Of a DNA stretch of 64,000 nt, positions 34,200-44,849 are shown piece after piece. The DNA is from Narthecium ossifragum (Eukaryota; Streptophyta; Magnoliopsida; Dioscoreales; Nartheciaceae). The position numbers and the translations under genes are program-made. Under the pieces are notes generated by a model. It was not told the origin of the DNA, searched no databases, and saw only the letters and a program-made list of their open reading frames with translations. The stretch lies in contig OY986967.1 in assembly GCA_963920575.1 (NCBI GenBank), forward strand, positions 20,973,648-21,037,647, written 5' to 3'. Position 1 is the first letter of the stretch. Every line of letters begins with the position of its first letter.

Positions 34200-34718
34200 A
34201 AAGAGCAATAGGTACCTCGGAGACCAGGGCGATGGTGATGGCAACAACGCAATGTAGATCAATAAGGAATCTCGAATACGAAATTGACGGTAACTAAGCG
34301 ATCTAGGGCAATAGAGAAGCTCGAATACGAAGTTGACAAGGCCGACATGTAACAATGTGGAATTACGCGAAGTAGGGCAATAGAGAAGATTAGATACTAG
34401 AGCGATGGAGACGGCAACAACGTGATCTAGGGCCAGGGCGATGGAGACGACAACAATGCGATCCAGGGCAATAGAGAAGATCGGATATCATGGCGATGGA
34501 GACGGTCTTCAGGAGGAAGAACAACATTAGACAAGAACCGTGATTTAAATCGTAACCGAGACGAGATCTGTGTATATCGGGTTGGAAAGGGTATTTTGGT
34601 CATAAAATATGTGCTAACATACCATAATAATCGGACAAGGGACTAAAAGGAGCAAAAACATGTATCTAGACTAGAGAGGAAAAAGTTTATGTAAAAAAGA
34701 CTATTCAATAATTATCCC
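34200..34718 (-). repeat. Right arm and terminal inverted repeat of the MULE
   Basis: 34200-34510 holds partly repeated blocks (GGGCGATGGAGACG.CAACAA, GGGCAATAGAGAAG) and about 34590-34718 is the diverged terminal inverted repeat. It ends ATTCAATAATTATCCC and is followed by TSD TTTATAATA at 34719-34727. Confidence 0.7.
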
Positions 34719-34949
34719 TTTATAATAAGCAATTTAGAGACTTGTTCTTTTCAATCTTTGATAAAGAACAATAGAACCATTATAAAAAATTATATTACCA
34801 AGAGCTCGAATCTAAAAATCAGATTCAGTTCTTTGCTTCTTGGTTCTTAAATCATTATATTGATGAACAAGAACCACAGATCAATGCTAGTATTAATTAT
34901 TAATGTATTAAAAAAACAATATAAATTTTGGAAGACTAGCACCAGTATT

Positions 34950-35252
34950 CAAAAGATATCTATGTATCATCCGACATAACCCTTAAAATTAGAGGGAATC
35001 TCTACCTCAAATTTAGTGGCAACGACTTTCATAAAGCCTATTGAATTTACAAATGAAATTCTTAAAGAACTTAATAACCTCTTTAAACAGAATAATTATT
35101 CTAATGCTTATTCACAAGTCCTTGGACAATACTTAACTCGTGTAGAGCAAACAGTTGATAAACTTGTAAATAAATTAGAGGAACTTATTCCCAATTTTCA
35201 TATAGCTAAAGAAAAAGCCATAAAACTAACAGATAATTGTCATTTAGTCTAA
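34950..35252 (+). pseudogene. Possible N-terminal fragment of the endogenous pararetrovirus
   Basis: A short AT-rich frame (start codon at 35016, stop at 35250-35252) with a helical reading containing SQVLGQYLTRVEQTVDKL. It resembles, from memory of the family, the coiled N-terminal segment of plant caulimovirid-like polyproteins, and it shares the base composition of the pararetroviral block starting near 39475. It may be the left part of the same insertion, separated by later events. Weak, fragmentary evidence. Confidence 0.35.
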
Positions 35253-35479
35253 TTTGAAGATTTTTATTGTTCTATAGTCTTCTAACAAATTTATAAGGCA
35301 TTTAGTCTTTTTTATGGTTATTATGGTAACTTTCATGAATCCAAAATAAATGGGTGCATAAGTGGGTGTTGTTTTTGGGAAATGGATTTTTTTGAGAAAT
35401 GCATAAGTGGGTGTGGTAATTTCAGCTGCATTAATGACTTGCATGCATTGATGGCTTTCTTTTCATTGATGTATATAGC

Positions 35480-35790
35480 AAAATTATATATATTTTTGAA
35501 GTAACTTTTCAGTTTTTTTGGATGTAACTTTTCAGTTTTTTGGAAGTTACTTTTCATTTTTTTGAAATTTACTTTCCATTTTAAAGTTACTTTCCATTTA
35601 TTTTTTTAGTCTGACTACCACCATTTATTTTGTACTTAAATCTCATTTGATTGGTGGTTTCTTTTCAGTTTTTGTGGAAGTTATTTTCCATTCCTTTTTT
35701 TGTAGTTACTACAATGAAATTAAAAAGTTACCACAAAAAAATGAAAAAGTACCACAAAAAAATTGGAAAGTTACCAAATTTTTTTGAAAA
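35480..35790 (+). repeat. Degenerate AGTTACTTTTCA repeats outside the MULE
   Basis: Repeated (A/G)AAGTTACTTTTCA, AAGTTACTTTCCATTT and, further right, AAAGTTACCACAAAAAAATG words. The core is close to the giant MULE motif but more T-rich, and it lies about 0.8 kb beyond the MULE's TSD. It could be part of a second, related element whose other side is hidden by the LTR copy and the assembly gap. Confidence 0.6.
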
Positions 35791-35976
35791 ATTACTGCAA
35801 CAAAATAAAAAAGGCACCACAAAATTGAAAAAATACATGAAAAAAACAACAAAATTGAAACCCAGATCAACTGGGCAGGGGCCAGATCGACGCTCGGATT
35901 CGCGACGGGGGAGGCGAATCCGTGGTGAGGGAGGCGGATCAGCGGCGGGGGAGCCCGGATCGACGACGGGGGAGGA

Positions 35977-37891
35977 TGTGAGGACCTACCCCTCTACCCC
36001 TGTGGCTCGTTGTAGACCGCAAGGGCAATTGGGTAAATTGCACCTTGTTGGTTTGTTTCACACCCGCGTGTGCACACACTGACCTTGTTTCACTCCCCTC
36101 CTTTCTTCTTTCCCCCCTTTCTTCTTTCCCCCCTTCCCCCGGCTTTCCCTTCCCCTTTTCCCTCCTTTTCTTCCTCTTCTCCTCCTCCTTCTTCTCCTTT
36201 CTTCTTCCTTCTTTCTTCTTCCTCCTGCAGTTCTGTATTTCCCCTGTTTCCGGCAGCCATCTTCTTCCCCTCCGTTCTCCCTCGTCCGACCACCGTTTTG
36301 GGTGTTCTAAGGCTCGTTGGATCCGTGGCAACGAGAGGAAGATCCCTGAAGTGGTTTGGAAACCTTGTTGCTGACCAGTTCGTGGGGAATCAGCCGAGGA
36401 GTGTGTTTCGGGTAGGTTTCTACCTACTGATGTTGTTTTTGGGTTTTGTCTAGATCTAGCCGTTGGATCTTGTTGCTGTTGGTGTTGTTAGCTTCCTCTT
36501 GCTTAGTAGAAGTTCTGTTATAAGTTTTATGAACTTTGGTTGAGATTTTAGTAGGATTTATGCAATATTAATCTCGGATTTTTCGGTTTCTGCTGTTCTT
36601 GAAGAACAGTCGGCTTGCGGCGAGTTTCCCGGCCAGTACGCGCATGATCTTGGGTTGTGATGAACATAAGAGTTGTAGATCTTTGAATCTACTCTCTAAC
36701 CCAACTGATTTCATAAATTTTCGATTTTTCTACGTGTTGTTATGAATTTATTATTGGAGGGTTGCGTTGCAGCAATTAATTCGTAAGTTAGTTTGATTAG
36801 CGGTTTTGATTAGTGTTTTTCCATTAATATAACCGTTGGATGATTATGGATTTTGGATATGTTGATCCCAGTATGTAGCTCTACTGATGGCTAAATTGGA
36901 TCTTGAATCCGACGTCGTTTGGATGTCGGATCGACGGGATCAATTAGCCTATAAGTAGAGGTTTTGGTGTTTTGAATATAATATTATATTTCGGATTATA
37001 ATATTATATTTTTTTACTGTTCACCATCGTTTTCGGGGTTGCTTCCCGTTGTAGGAGTCCGCGGTTGACGGTCGCGGTACCGTCATAATGTCGGGACCCG
37101 TTGCGGATCGGCTGGCAGCGGTCGGTAGTACCGCTGCAGCAATCCGGTTGACTTATTTGATGCCTTATCATACTGTTGCATGTCTATCTCCTGTTTGTGT
37201 ATATTCATAGCATGCATTGTTGATTTGTGCATTAGTTGCATGGTTAGGGCGTGGGTGATCTGTGGGTCGCCGTCCCGAGGCTGGAAGCTCGGATTTAGCC
37301 CTAGGACCGGGGTTGGGTAGTTTGGACCCGGTTCGAATTGTGGTGTCCAGTCGATTCGATGATAGGCTTAGATGACTGGTACACTTATTGCTTGATGATT
37401 GTAGAGGTCGTGTCAGCCTCGAGTCGGATGATGAGGTGTAGCCGGTCTTCCACTGTGTTGACTCTTGAGTGGAGGAGTTGTCTACTCAGCGGTGCCTTTT
37501 CCCGCCTGCAGTGTCGGGTTCCTGCATGTGAGTCAGCAGTATTTGTTCCTGCTTACTGAGTGCTGCTCCTGGGCCTCAGGGACACGCGGTGGGGTTATGG
37601 GACCCCTGTATACACCCGGGTCCTACTTGAGGGCGACACTGTTGCGTTTCCCTCTTCCTTATGTGTGTCGTAGTGTAGAACCCTACTGAGCTTAGTGCTC
37701 ACTCCTACCCGGGCTGCGTTTTGCTGGTGCAGGCGTCAGTTCTTCTTCCGTAGCCCCTACTGGGCAGTTGGTCGGTAGTGCGGCGGCGCCAGGCGGAGTC
37801 TGAGAGGTAGTGATCCTTTAAAGTTTTTATCCTATGTTAGATAGTCTCATACAGGAGTAATGTTGTATTTGAACCTTCCCCTCTCCGAGGA
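35977..37891. mobile_element. LTR copy of family 1, right end lost in gap
   Basis: Starts TGTGAGGACCTACCCCTC and follows the 24334-26599 LTR in layout: GGGCAATT.GG.AAATT near the start, a pyrimidine-rich zone, and near the right CCCTACTGAGCTTAGTGCTCACTCCTACC.GG, followed by GGTGCAGG. The GATCGATC palindrome cluster of the other copy is missing here. The end runs into the N gap, so the target duplication cannot be checked. Confidence 0.75.
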
Positions 37892-38091
37892 NNNNNNNNN
37901 NNNNNNNNNNNNNNNNNNNNNNNNNNNNNNNNNNNNNNNNNNNNNNNNNNNNNNNNNNNNNNNNNNNNNNNNNNNNNNNNNNNNNNNNNNNNNNNNNNNN
38001 NNNNNNNNNNNNNNNNNNNNNNNNNNNNNNNNNNNNNNNNNNNNNNNNNNNNNNNNNNNNNNNNNNNNNNNNNNNNNNNNNNNNNNNNNNN
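37892..38091. other. Assembly gap of 200 N
   Basis: Exactly 200 N, probably a fixed-size scaffold gap of unknown true length. Any ORF spanning it is meaningless. Confidence 0.99.
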
Positions 38092-38370
38092 CCCACTTGA
38101 CCGGTTTTTCCCGGTTAACTTGGCGCTGGTGCTTCTCTTTGTCATGCAATTGCACTAAAACGTCTTCGTGCTCACATGCTAGGAGGCCCGCCTCCACACC
38201 GGCCCCGCCATCATCATCTCCTACGCCGTCTCGGGATTTCCTGAGCTCCCTCTCTCTCATAAGCTTCTCCACCCTCCCAGGGTTCTGGCTGTACTTGCTC
38301 CCCGGCATGGTCCCGTTGGACGTCCTCGCCAGCTTCATCGTCATCGTCTTCCTCTCCTTTGCATTGGAAC
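38092..38370 (+). pseudogene. Cationic amino-acid transporter (CAT) fragment, plus strand
   Basis: At about 38161-38236 the plus strand reads VFVLT, then a stop in place of the usual Gln-type codon, then EARLHTGPAIIISYAVSG. This is the first to second transmembrane region of plant CAT permeases. It is followed by hydrophobic sequence (LASFIVIVFLSFAL) to about 38370. The TAG at about 38180 makes it a pseudogene. A diverged copy of the same gene region lies in opposite orientation 0.5 kb to the right. Confidence 0.7.
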
Positions 38371-38375
38371 AGGGA

Positions 38376-38495
38376 TGGTGATGGGGGCGGGCCAGGCGGG
38401 CCAGGCGGGGCGAGGAAAGATGGGAGAGATGGGGTTGGCTCGGAGGGAGTGGTGGTGGGGGCGGGCCAGGCGGGGCGAGGAAAGATGGGGCTACG
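38376..38495. repeat. GC-rich short tandem duplication
   Basis: GGGGGCGGGCCAGGCGGG followed by CGAGGAAAGATGGG occurs twice about 75 bp apart, with a smaller internal GGGCCAGGC duplication. It lies between the two inverted CAT fragments. Confidence 0.7.
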
Positions 38496-38689
38496 GTGGT
38501 CCATCTCCTCTCCCTCCCTCCAAAGGGATGGTGATCTCTCCGGACCGAACCAAGAGAGAGACGAGCATGCGAGGAATTCACCGGCGGGCCGCGCGCGGTA
38601 TGAATCTTGAGCGGGTTCTTGTCGACAGCGGCGGGGGCGCTGGGCTGGGATGCGGTGGGGGCGCTGGGCTAGTTGAACAGAGTGGCAAG

Positions 38690-39085
38690 GTAGGACGACC
38701 ATGCACGGGAGACGGCGGTGCCGGTGACGACTTACTCGAAGAGTATGTTGCCGGCTGCGATGAACGCGATGAAATCGCCGAGCTCTACACGGAGGTACGC
38801 GAAGGACCCGCCGGCCAAGGGGATGTCGACGGTGAACTCATAGTGGCAGAGGACGGAGAGCATAGCAATGAGGCCCGAGATGGCGTAGGAGATGATGGGC
38901 CGGCGTGGAGGTGGGCCTCCTCACCTGTGAGCATGAAGATGCCGGCGCCGATGACGACCCCGATTCCGAGGAAGACGAGGTCGAACCAGGAGAGCTCCCG
39001 GCACATATCGTTGAGGCTGCGCTCCCGGATCTCCTGGGCCTCGAGGTGGTCAACGGAGCACGACACCATGTGGTCGCGCAAGCGC
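38690..39085 (-). pseudogene. Cationic amino-acid transporter (CAT) fragment, minus strand
   Basis: On the minus strand, EAQEIRERSLNDMCRELSWF, LVFLGIGVVIGAGIFMLTGE and EAHLHAG (about 38905-39060) give the N-terminal amphipathic stretch and first transmembrane helix of CAT. After a small deletion/frameshift at about 38904 comes SYAISGLIAMLSVLCHYEFT, GGSFAYLRVELGDFIAFIAA and GNILFE, then an in-frame stop. The full family is about 600 residues with 12-14 helices; only the first three survive. Normally CATs carry Arg, Lys and other amino acids across membranes. Confidence 0.85.
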
Positions 39086-39243
39086 GCGCGGGTGCTGGAG
39101 GTGGAGGAGAGTGTGGAGGTGGAGGTGGAGGCGGAGGAGAGGTGAAGGCGGAGGAGGGGGTTGAGGTAGAGGTGGAAGAGGACCTATTTACCAGATGGAT
39201 GACGTAGGCAGAGATGCCATCTTCCTCTCTCTCCTTTTCTCCC

Positions 39244-39430
39244 AAAAACCGGTCAAAGTCGGTCAAATGTACTTATTTACCGGTTCACCGTCGGGCCCGC
39301 TAACGGAGTTAGACGGTTGGGTCCCAAATGACCACATTGATAAATTAAGGGTTCGTTTTGTCACGTTTTAAACTATAGGGGGTAAATTGACATATTGTGA
39401 AACTAGAGGGGAGTAAAGTGTTATTAACCC
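39244..39430. repeat. Probable right terminus of the element carrying the CAT fragments
   Basis: AAAAACCGGTCAAAG at 39244-39258 is the inverted counterpart of CTTGACCGGTTTTT at 38096-38109. After it comes CTAACGGAGTTAGACGG and GGGGGTAAATTGACATATTG, wording typical of plant MULE or MITE termini. The left terminus would be inside the gap. Confidence 0.45.
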
Positions 39431-39539
39431 TATCATCTTCTATAGGGGATCAAATGACAAATTGGTCTCTAATAAGAGACCATTTTACAAATCCCCCTAA
39501 AACTAAATACCAAACCCTCTATTAAGAGAAGTTCAGAAA

Positions 39540-40740
39540 TTTCTGACTTCAAATTAGAAAAGAAGTTAAAAGAAGAGATAATAGAATCTCTAAGTAAACA
39601 ATTTACTCAAACACGTATTCAAGTGCTTAATATAGAAGATTCAGAAATAAATTCTGAACCTAACTTTTCAGAGAATATCTCTGACACAGAATCTATTAAT
39701 GAGATACTTGAAACTGAAAAACAGTTTCGACATATCAATAAAATACAAAATAGACAACGAAATATAGAAAAATTCTATTATAAGCGACATTCTCCTATGG
39801 ATGTCTTGTTTGAAGAAAATGATACTTTCTTACAACAAGATTATTCAGGAAAAAATATCTATGAATGGAACATAGATGGTATGAGTGATCATCATATTTA
39901 TAATATGACCCATAGGATGATGATGTATTCTACTACTTGTAAGAACAATGTCAATTATGATAAAGTCATTGCAATTTTTCTTACTTGTGGATGCAACGGA
40001 AGTCTGAAGGGCTGATGGGATAATTATCTCACCCCCGAACAAAAAGCCAAGATCCTTTCGGCGGTTAAAATTGAAAATAATCAACAACAAGATGATGTTG
40101 TTTATACGCTAGTCTTTACCATAGTTGATCATTTTACCGGTAATCTTACTGGTCATGGGGAGAGAACACGGACTCTATTAAAAAATTTAAGATGACCAAC
40201 TCTTACCCACTTTTGCTGATATAAAGATATGTTTATCAACAGAGTCATGCAACTCAATGTTGCTAATAGCATTCATTGGAAATCCAAATTTGTTGATGGA
40301 TTACCTAACCTATTTGCGGAAAGGGTTAGAAATTATACGAGAGAGCAAAACGGTGGAATTATCTCGTATGCCTCTTATAATTATGGAGCATTAATCAATG
40401 CTTGTATTCATGAAGGTTTAAGTTTATGCAACGACATAAAACTTAAAAACCAGTTAAAGTCTCATATACTCACTGAAAGAAAACAATTGAGAGAATTTTG
40501 TCAGCAATTTGCTTTTCATGAACCAATTAAGCAAGACGAACCCAAAGAAATGAAAGAAAGGAAAAAACCTTTCTATAAGGGGAAAAAAATATGATCATTA
40601 AAAGAGTAATATTCAAAGGAAACCTAAATTAGACAAATCTAAGGCTAAATGCTTTAAATGTGGTAGGATTGGCCATTATGCTAATTGGTATTATACCAAG
40701 AAAAAGATCAATGAGATCGATGATGAATGATTAAAGAAAT
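39540..40740 (+). pseudogene. Capsid/zinc-knuckle region of the endogenous pararetrovirus
   Basis: Open stretches at 39623-40015 and 40229-40594 show the family's capsid-like blocks (IYEWNIDGMSDHH, FVDGLPNLFAERVRNYTRE). They are separated by a stop at 40013-40015 and further damage to 40228. A CCHC-type knuckle, KCFKCGRIGHYAN, lies at about 40649-40690, but the last zinc-binding Cys is not present at the expected spacing. In the family this protein packages the nucleic acid. Confidence 0.75.
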
Positions 40741-41059
40741 CCTTATATAAAGTGATGATCAGTAATACTGACTCAGATACAGAAGAGAGTTCTTCTTCAG
40801 AGTCATCTGAAGAGGAAGAATGTTCTTATACAGTTAATAATTGTATTCGAAAAAATAATTCAACTATTGGAAAGCCATAGTTGAAATGAATGGGTTATCC
40901 ATTAACATGATATCTCTAGATAAGAGTTTCTTAGCAAAATTGCTAACAGAAGAGAATATATTTTCTGAAGTTAAAACACAATTGATTGAAATCTGTCTAA
41001 AAGGAGATCAAAGGGTAAACAAAAAATAATAGAGCATGGACAATGCTCTGGTTCTCAAA

Positions 41060-41451
41060 ATGAATTTTTGGTTCAAATGTTGCAGCAAATTACTGCTCAA
41101 AAGTGGTATGTTGAAATAACTTTAGTTATTTCAGAACAAGTGGTTATACCACACCTGATAGCACTTATTGACAATGGTGCTATCTTAATTGCATACGTGA
41201 AGGAATTGTGCATTGCGAGTATTTTGAGAAAACAACTCAAGCCTTAAAGCGGCGCTGGTGGTAGTAAATTGGAAGTAGGTTATAAACTATCTAAAGTGTA
41301 TATTTGTATACAAGAAACATGTATACCAGCCCCTTTTGTGTTAGTAAAACATCTTTCTCAACACATTATATTAGGCACTCTCTTTTTGCACAATATAATG
41401 CCAATAGAGAGAGTTGATTCTTCTGGCATAAACGTCCGATATAAGGGATAA
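41060..41451 (+). pseudogene. Aspartic protease region of the endogenous pararetrovirus
   Basis: ALIDNGA at about 41161-41181 fits the protease active-site loop, with the usual Thr/Ser after Asp replaced by Asn. Downstream, HLSQHIILGTLFLHNIMP (in the frame 41269-41451) fits the end of retropepsin folds. The region is split between frames. Confidence 0.65.
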
Positions 41452-41459
41452 CCTATTAT

Positions 41460-42984
41460 ATTTTAGTTTATAATTGAACCTCATACAAAAATTCTAAATG
41501 AGGTAAAAGCTATTCTTCTAAAAGAAAATCAAATAAACTTTCTTAGAGAAGAAATTTCTTATGTTCAAATTAAAGAACAATTAAGAAAGTCTGTTGTCAA
41601 GGATCTAATAGATCGATTTGATAAGCAATTTCAAACTACTGTGTGGAACTATTCCAAATGCATTCTGGGACAAAAAGAAACACATAATAAGTTTACTTTA
41701 TGAGGATTCTTTCAATGAAAATAATATTCCAACAAGGGCACGAGATCTTTGCAATAAAGAGATTGCTTCTCTTATAGAGAAATGATTGATTCGAAAATCA
41801 TACTCTCCATGGAGTTGTATTGCATTCTATGTTAACAATGTTGCTGATCGAGAAAGCGGACTCCCTCGTTTAGTTATAAATTATAAGCCCTTAATAAGGT
41901 GCTTAAATGGATTAGATATCTAACACCTAATAAACGGGATTTGCTTAATAAAATTTATAAAGCAAAGATATTCTGTAAATTTGACCTCAAATCAGGTTAT
42001 TGGCAAATACAAATTGCTGAAAAGGATCGTTATAAAATGACCATTACAGTCCCGTTTGGACATTATGAATGGAATGTAATGTATTTTGGTCTGAAGAATT
42101 CTTCTTCAGAATTCCAAAACATTATGAATGGAATCTTCATCCCTTATACAAATTTTATTTTATCATATATAGATGATATACTTATCTTTTCTGATAATAT
42201 TGATCAGCATGTCAAACATTTGGACATTTTTCGACAATTAATAATCAGAAATGGGTTAGTAATATCTGCCCCAAAGATGAAGTTATTTCAAACAGAAATA
42301 AGATTCTTAGGCCATAATATTGGTAACGGAACAATAGTTCATATAGATAGAAGTATTGAATTTGCTTTTAAATTTCATGATATTATCACTGATACAATTC
42401 ATTTATAAAGGTTTTTAGGAGCCTTAAATTATGTGTTTAATTATTACAAAGATTAGACCAAAGATACAACTATTTTGTATGAAAGGTTGAAGAAAAATCA
42501 TTCACGTTGGATTGAAGCACATACTAGTGCAGTCAGACTAATAAAGTCTAAAGTTATAAATCTCACTTGCACTCATCTGACTAATTCAGAATGCAAAAAA
42601 ATAGTAAAAACTGATGACAGTAATATTGGTTTTGGTGGTATCTTGAAGCAAATATGCCCTAACTCTAATAAAGAAGAGTTAGTTAGATATGCATCTGAGA
42701 AATGGAATTCCACCCAATTTAATTATGCTACGATTAAAAAAGGGATGCTATCAATAATTAAATGTCTCTATAAATTTCAGGATTATATCCTCAATCAACA
42801 CTTTCTTCTTCGCAGTGATTGTAGCTATGCTAAAAGTGTAATTGAAAAGGATGTTGAGAATTTAACATCTAAGCAAATTTTTGCTCGATGGCAAGCTGAA
42901 CTAGCTGTCTTTGATTTTACTATCGAATTTATTAAAGGGAAACACAATGTCTTACCTAATTTCTTGACTCGTGAATTTTTATAG
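41460..42984 (+). pseudogene. Reverse transcriptase / RNase H of the endogenous pararetrovirus
   Basis: RT blocks: FDLKSGYWQIQIAEKDRYKM, VPFGHYEWNVMYFGLKNSS and the catalytic SYIDDILIFS with YIDD at 42166-42177. A stop follows at 42406-42408. RNase H follows in 42475-42984 (KTDDSNIGFGGILKQ, LLRSDCSYAKSVIEKD, IEFIKGKHNVLPNFLTREF). The segment before 41899 is broken by stops near 41457, 41701 and 41784. In the active virus this enzyme copies RNA into DNA. Confidence 0.88.
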
Positions 42985-43079
42985 GGTTCTCATGAGAAGG
43001 AATGATCCCCCTCATTGGGGGGAGAGGAGGAAGAGGTAAGGGTAATACCCCAAATGCCTCATTAAAAATCCATGGAAAT

Positions 43080-44273
43080 AGCTGAAGAACAATCCGTAAA
43101 TGAAGCGGAAGTTATAGTTCCCAAGATACTACTTCAAAAAATATCGAAGGCGACATCGGTAATACCCCTATTGAAGAAGCAGAAAAATCTTTTGCTGAAG
43201 TAACAAAGGATAATGATCATGTAATATTTACCAAAACGGCTTATGAAGTAATAGTCTACATTGAGTCAGAAGATATGTGTTACTTCGATAATCCAGAGAA
43301 GTTAAGACAAAAGTATTTGGATAATCTCCATTACCCAACTTCGGTATATAGACCGAGAAAATGGATGGAATCTCTTTTATCACAAAGAGACATACACTTT
43401 GAACATTTTTACAAAAACTCATATGAGCGAAGGCCACCTACTTATAATAAGTGCACTATCAAGAATATCTTGACACCAAAGGAACGGGGCTTTAGCTCCA
43501 ATAGACCAATCCCTTTTAAAATTGAGAAGGAAAATTACAATTTTAATTATTGGGATTACAAGGACGCCTTTTATCTCGCATTTTTATGCAAAAATGAGAA
43601 TCTCAAGCATACCTGGTTCATTAAGTTATGTTCAGAAGTCCTTCATAAGGACATCCCAACATGAATATATGATTGATGATACAAATATGGTGTCGAGCTG
43701 GATATCTTACCAGAACCTATTGCTGCCATCTATGATAAATGGGTATCTACTCACCCACTTCTCCCGTTAAAAAAGGAAGACGAAATCCTTGAAGGAATGT
43801 ATCCTTTATACTTCTTCGCTGAAGTAGAAATTCCATGGATATGGAAATGGTTCTGTTCGGCAAGAATGGATGAGTTATACTTACCATGCCTAAATGGTGG
43901 AAAGGCTTGGATGTAAACACCAAAGTTTCCGAAATAAAGGAAATTATCCAGAGAAATGAAAGTGTTTTGAATCATAATATGGTTCATGAAATTCCCACTG
44001 AAAATCATATGACTTGAATCGAACTAGACTTTAAGAGAAAATTCCCTCAAGCAAGATCAGATCATGCAGAAATGCTATGAGTATATGAAAAATGAGTTCA
44101 CTAGCACTTTTACTGATTCAAATAAGATATCTATCCGATCAGATGATCCTATGCAGGACACCCAAGACCCGTATGAAGAGGATCGTGAGGCATTGTGGAC
44201 CCAAATCCTATCCCAGCAAATGCCAGGGAAAAGGAGGTATGTAGGAAAATCTAGTGGAGGTTCCACTAGTTAA
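43080..44273 (+). pseudogene. Downstream reading frame of the endogenous pararetrovirus
   Basis: Recognisable pieces YLDNLHYPTSVYRPRKWMES and FNYWDYKDAFYLAFLCKN lie in 43275-43664, continuing in other frames to about 43915. A last open piece, 44064-44273, is Gln/Asp-rich with a basic end. I recall this region accompanying related plant pararetroviral copies, but its function is not established to my knowledge. Confidence 0.55.
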
Positions 44274-44491
44274 AGTGCTCAGCGCTAAACAAGGAGAATC
44301 TCTCCTTTAAAGGCTATCAACAAGGAATAAAGGTCTCTCAACCGACTGCAAATCATCAAGCATACGAAGTGTCGGGCTCTACTAGCAGATAGCATAAAGA
44401 AAAGTGATTATTCATTGGCCGACATGATGTAAAGGAAATATTCTTTCTGAATTATTGTACATATGTCATCATGAAGCATCTTCTATCTCTC

Positions 44492-44600
44492 CTATATAAG
44501 GAGTAGAACTCCTTTGAGTTTGAGAGACTAGAATTCACCCCTATGCTATCATTGTAACCCTCCTTCTTACTTGTAAACCTCTTCCAGTGGATTAAATAAA
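44492..44600 (+). promoter_or_regulatory. Pararetroviral TATA box and poly(A) signal
   Basis: CTATATAAGG at 44492-44501 is followed about 100 bp later by AATAAA at 44595-44600. This is the compact promoter/terminator arrangement of the terminally redundant caulimovirid transcript. Whether it still drives transcription is unknown. Confidence 0.6.
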
Positions 44601-44789
44601 AAACTTGAAGTCTTGCTACTATCTTTGCGTGTAAGTATTTAATTTTTTGCTCTTAATTTTAGATATTCTTTAGATAAGATATCTAAAGACTGGAACGGTA
44701 AACGTTCAGTTCCACCTATCGATCTTTCTTAGATCGTTAGCATCGAGCGCCAGTTCTTTAGATATTGATATATGATCAATATCATTTCC

Positions 44790-44793
<4 letters not shown>

Positions 44794-44843
<50 letters not shown>
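44794..44843. repeat. (AT)n microsatellite
   Basis: About 24 uninterrupted AT dinucleotides just right of the pararetroviral block. Confidence 0.95.
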
Positions 44844-44846
<3 letters not shown>

Positions 44847-44849
44847 GCA

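Larger units (their letters stand above)
16673..34718. mobile_element. Giant Mutator-like element with Ulp1 and transposase genes
   Basis: Boundaries: the 9-bp word TTTATAATA occurs directly outside both ends (16664-16672 and 34719-34727), the target-duplication length expected of MULEs. The ends read GAGAGATTTATCAATAAGTC and, on the other strand, GGGATAATTATTGAATAGTC. They stay recognisably similar inward as long diverged inverted repeats. Contents: a plus-strand Ulp1-type gene (about 17.67-22.77 kb), a minus-strand MuDR-type transposase (30.2-32.7 kb), dense arrays of a ~20-bp motif, two nested solo LTRs and a MITE. Length is about 18.0 kb, or about 14.1 kb without the two LTRs. Both genes are broken, so it is no longer autonomous. 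Ulp1-containing MULEs are known in plants; this repeat architecture is not one I recognise. Confidence 0.82.
39475..44650 (+). mobile_element. Endogenous pararetrovirus (caulimovirid-like), decayed
   Basis: An AT-rich block with caulimovirid order on the plus strand: capsid-like region with a zinc knuckle, aspartic protease, reverse transcriptase, RNase H, then a further reading frame, a TATA box and a polyadenylation signal. There is no integrase and no LTR, as expected of pararetroviruses. No movement-protein domain was recognised. All frames carry stops or shifts, so it is an old, non-functional genomic copy. The genus (florendovirus- or petuvirus-like) cannot be fixed by eye. Confidence 0.82.

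Noticed and set aside
37827..38581. Long ORFs running through the N gap
   Set aside because: The open length is an artefact of unresolved bases.
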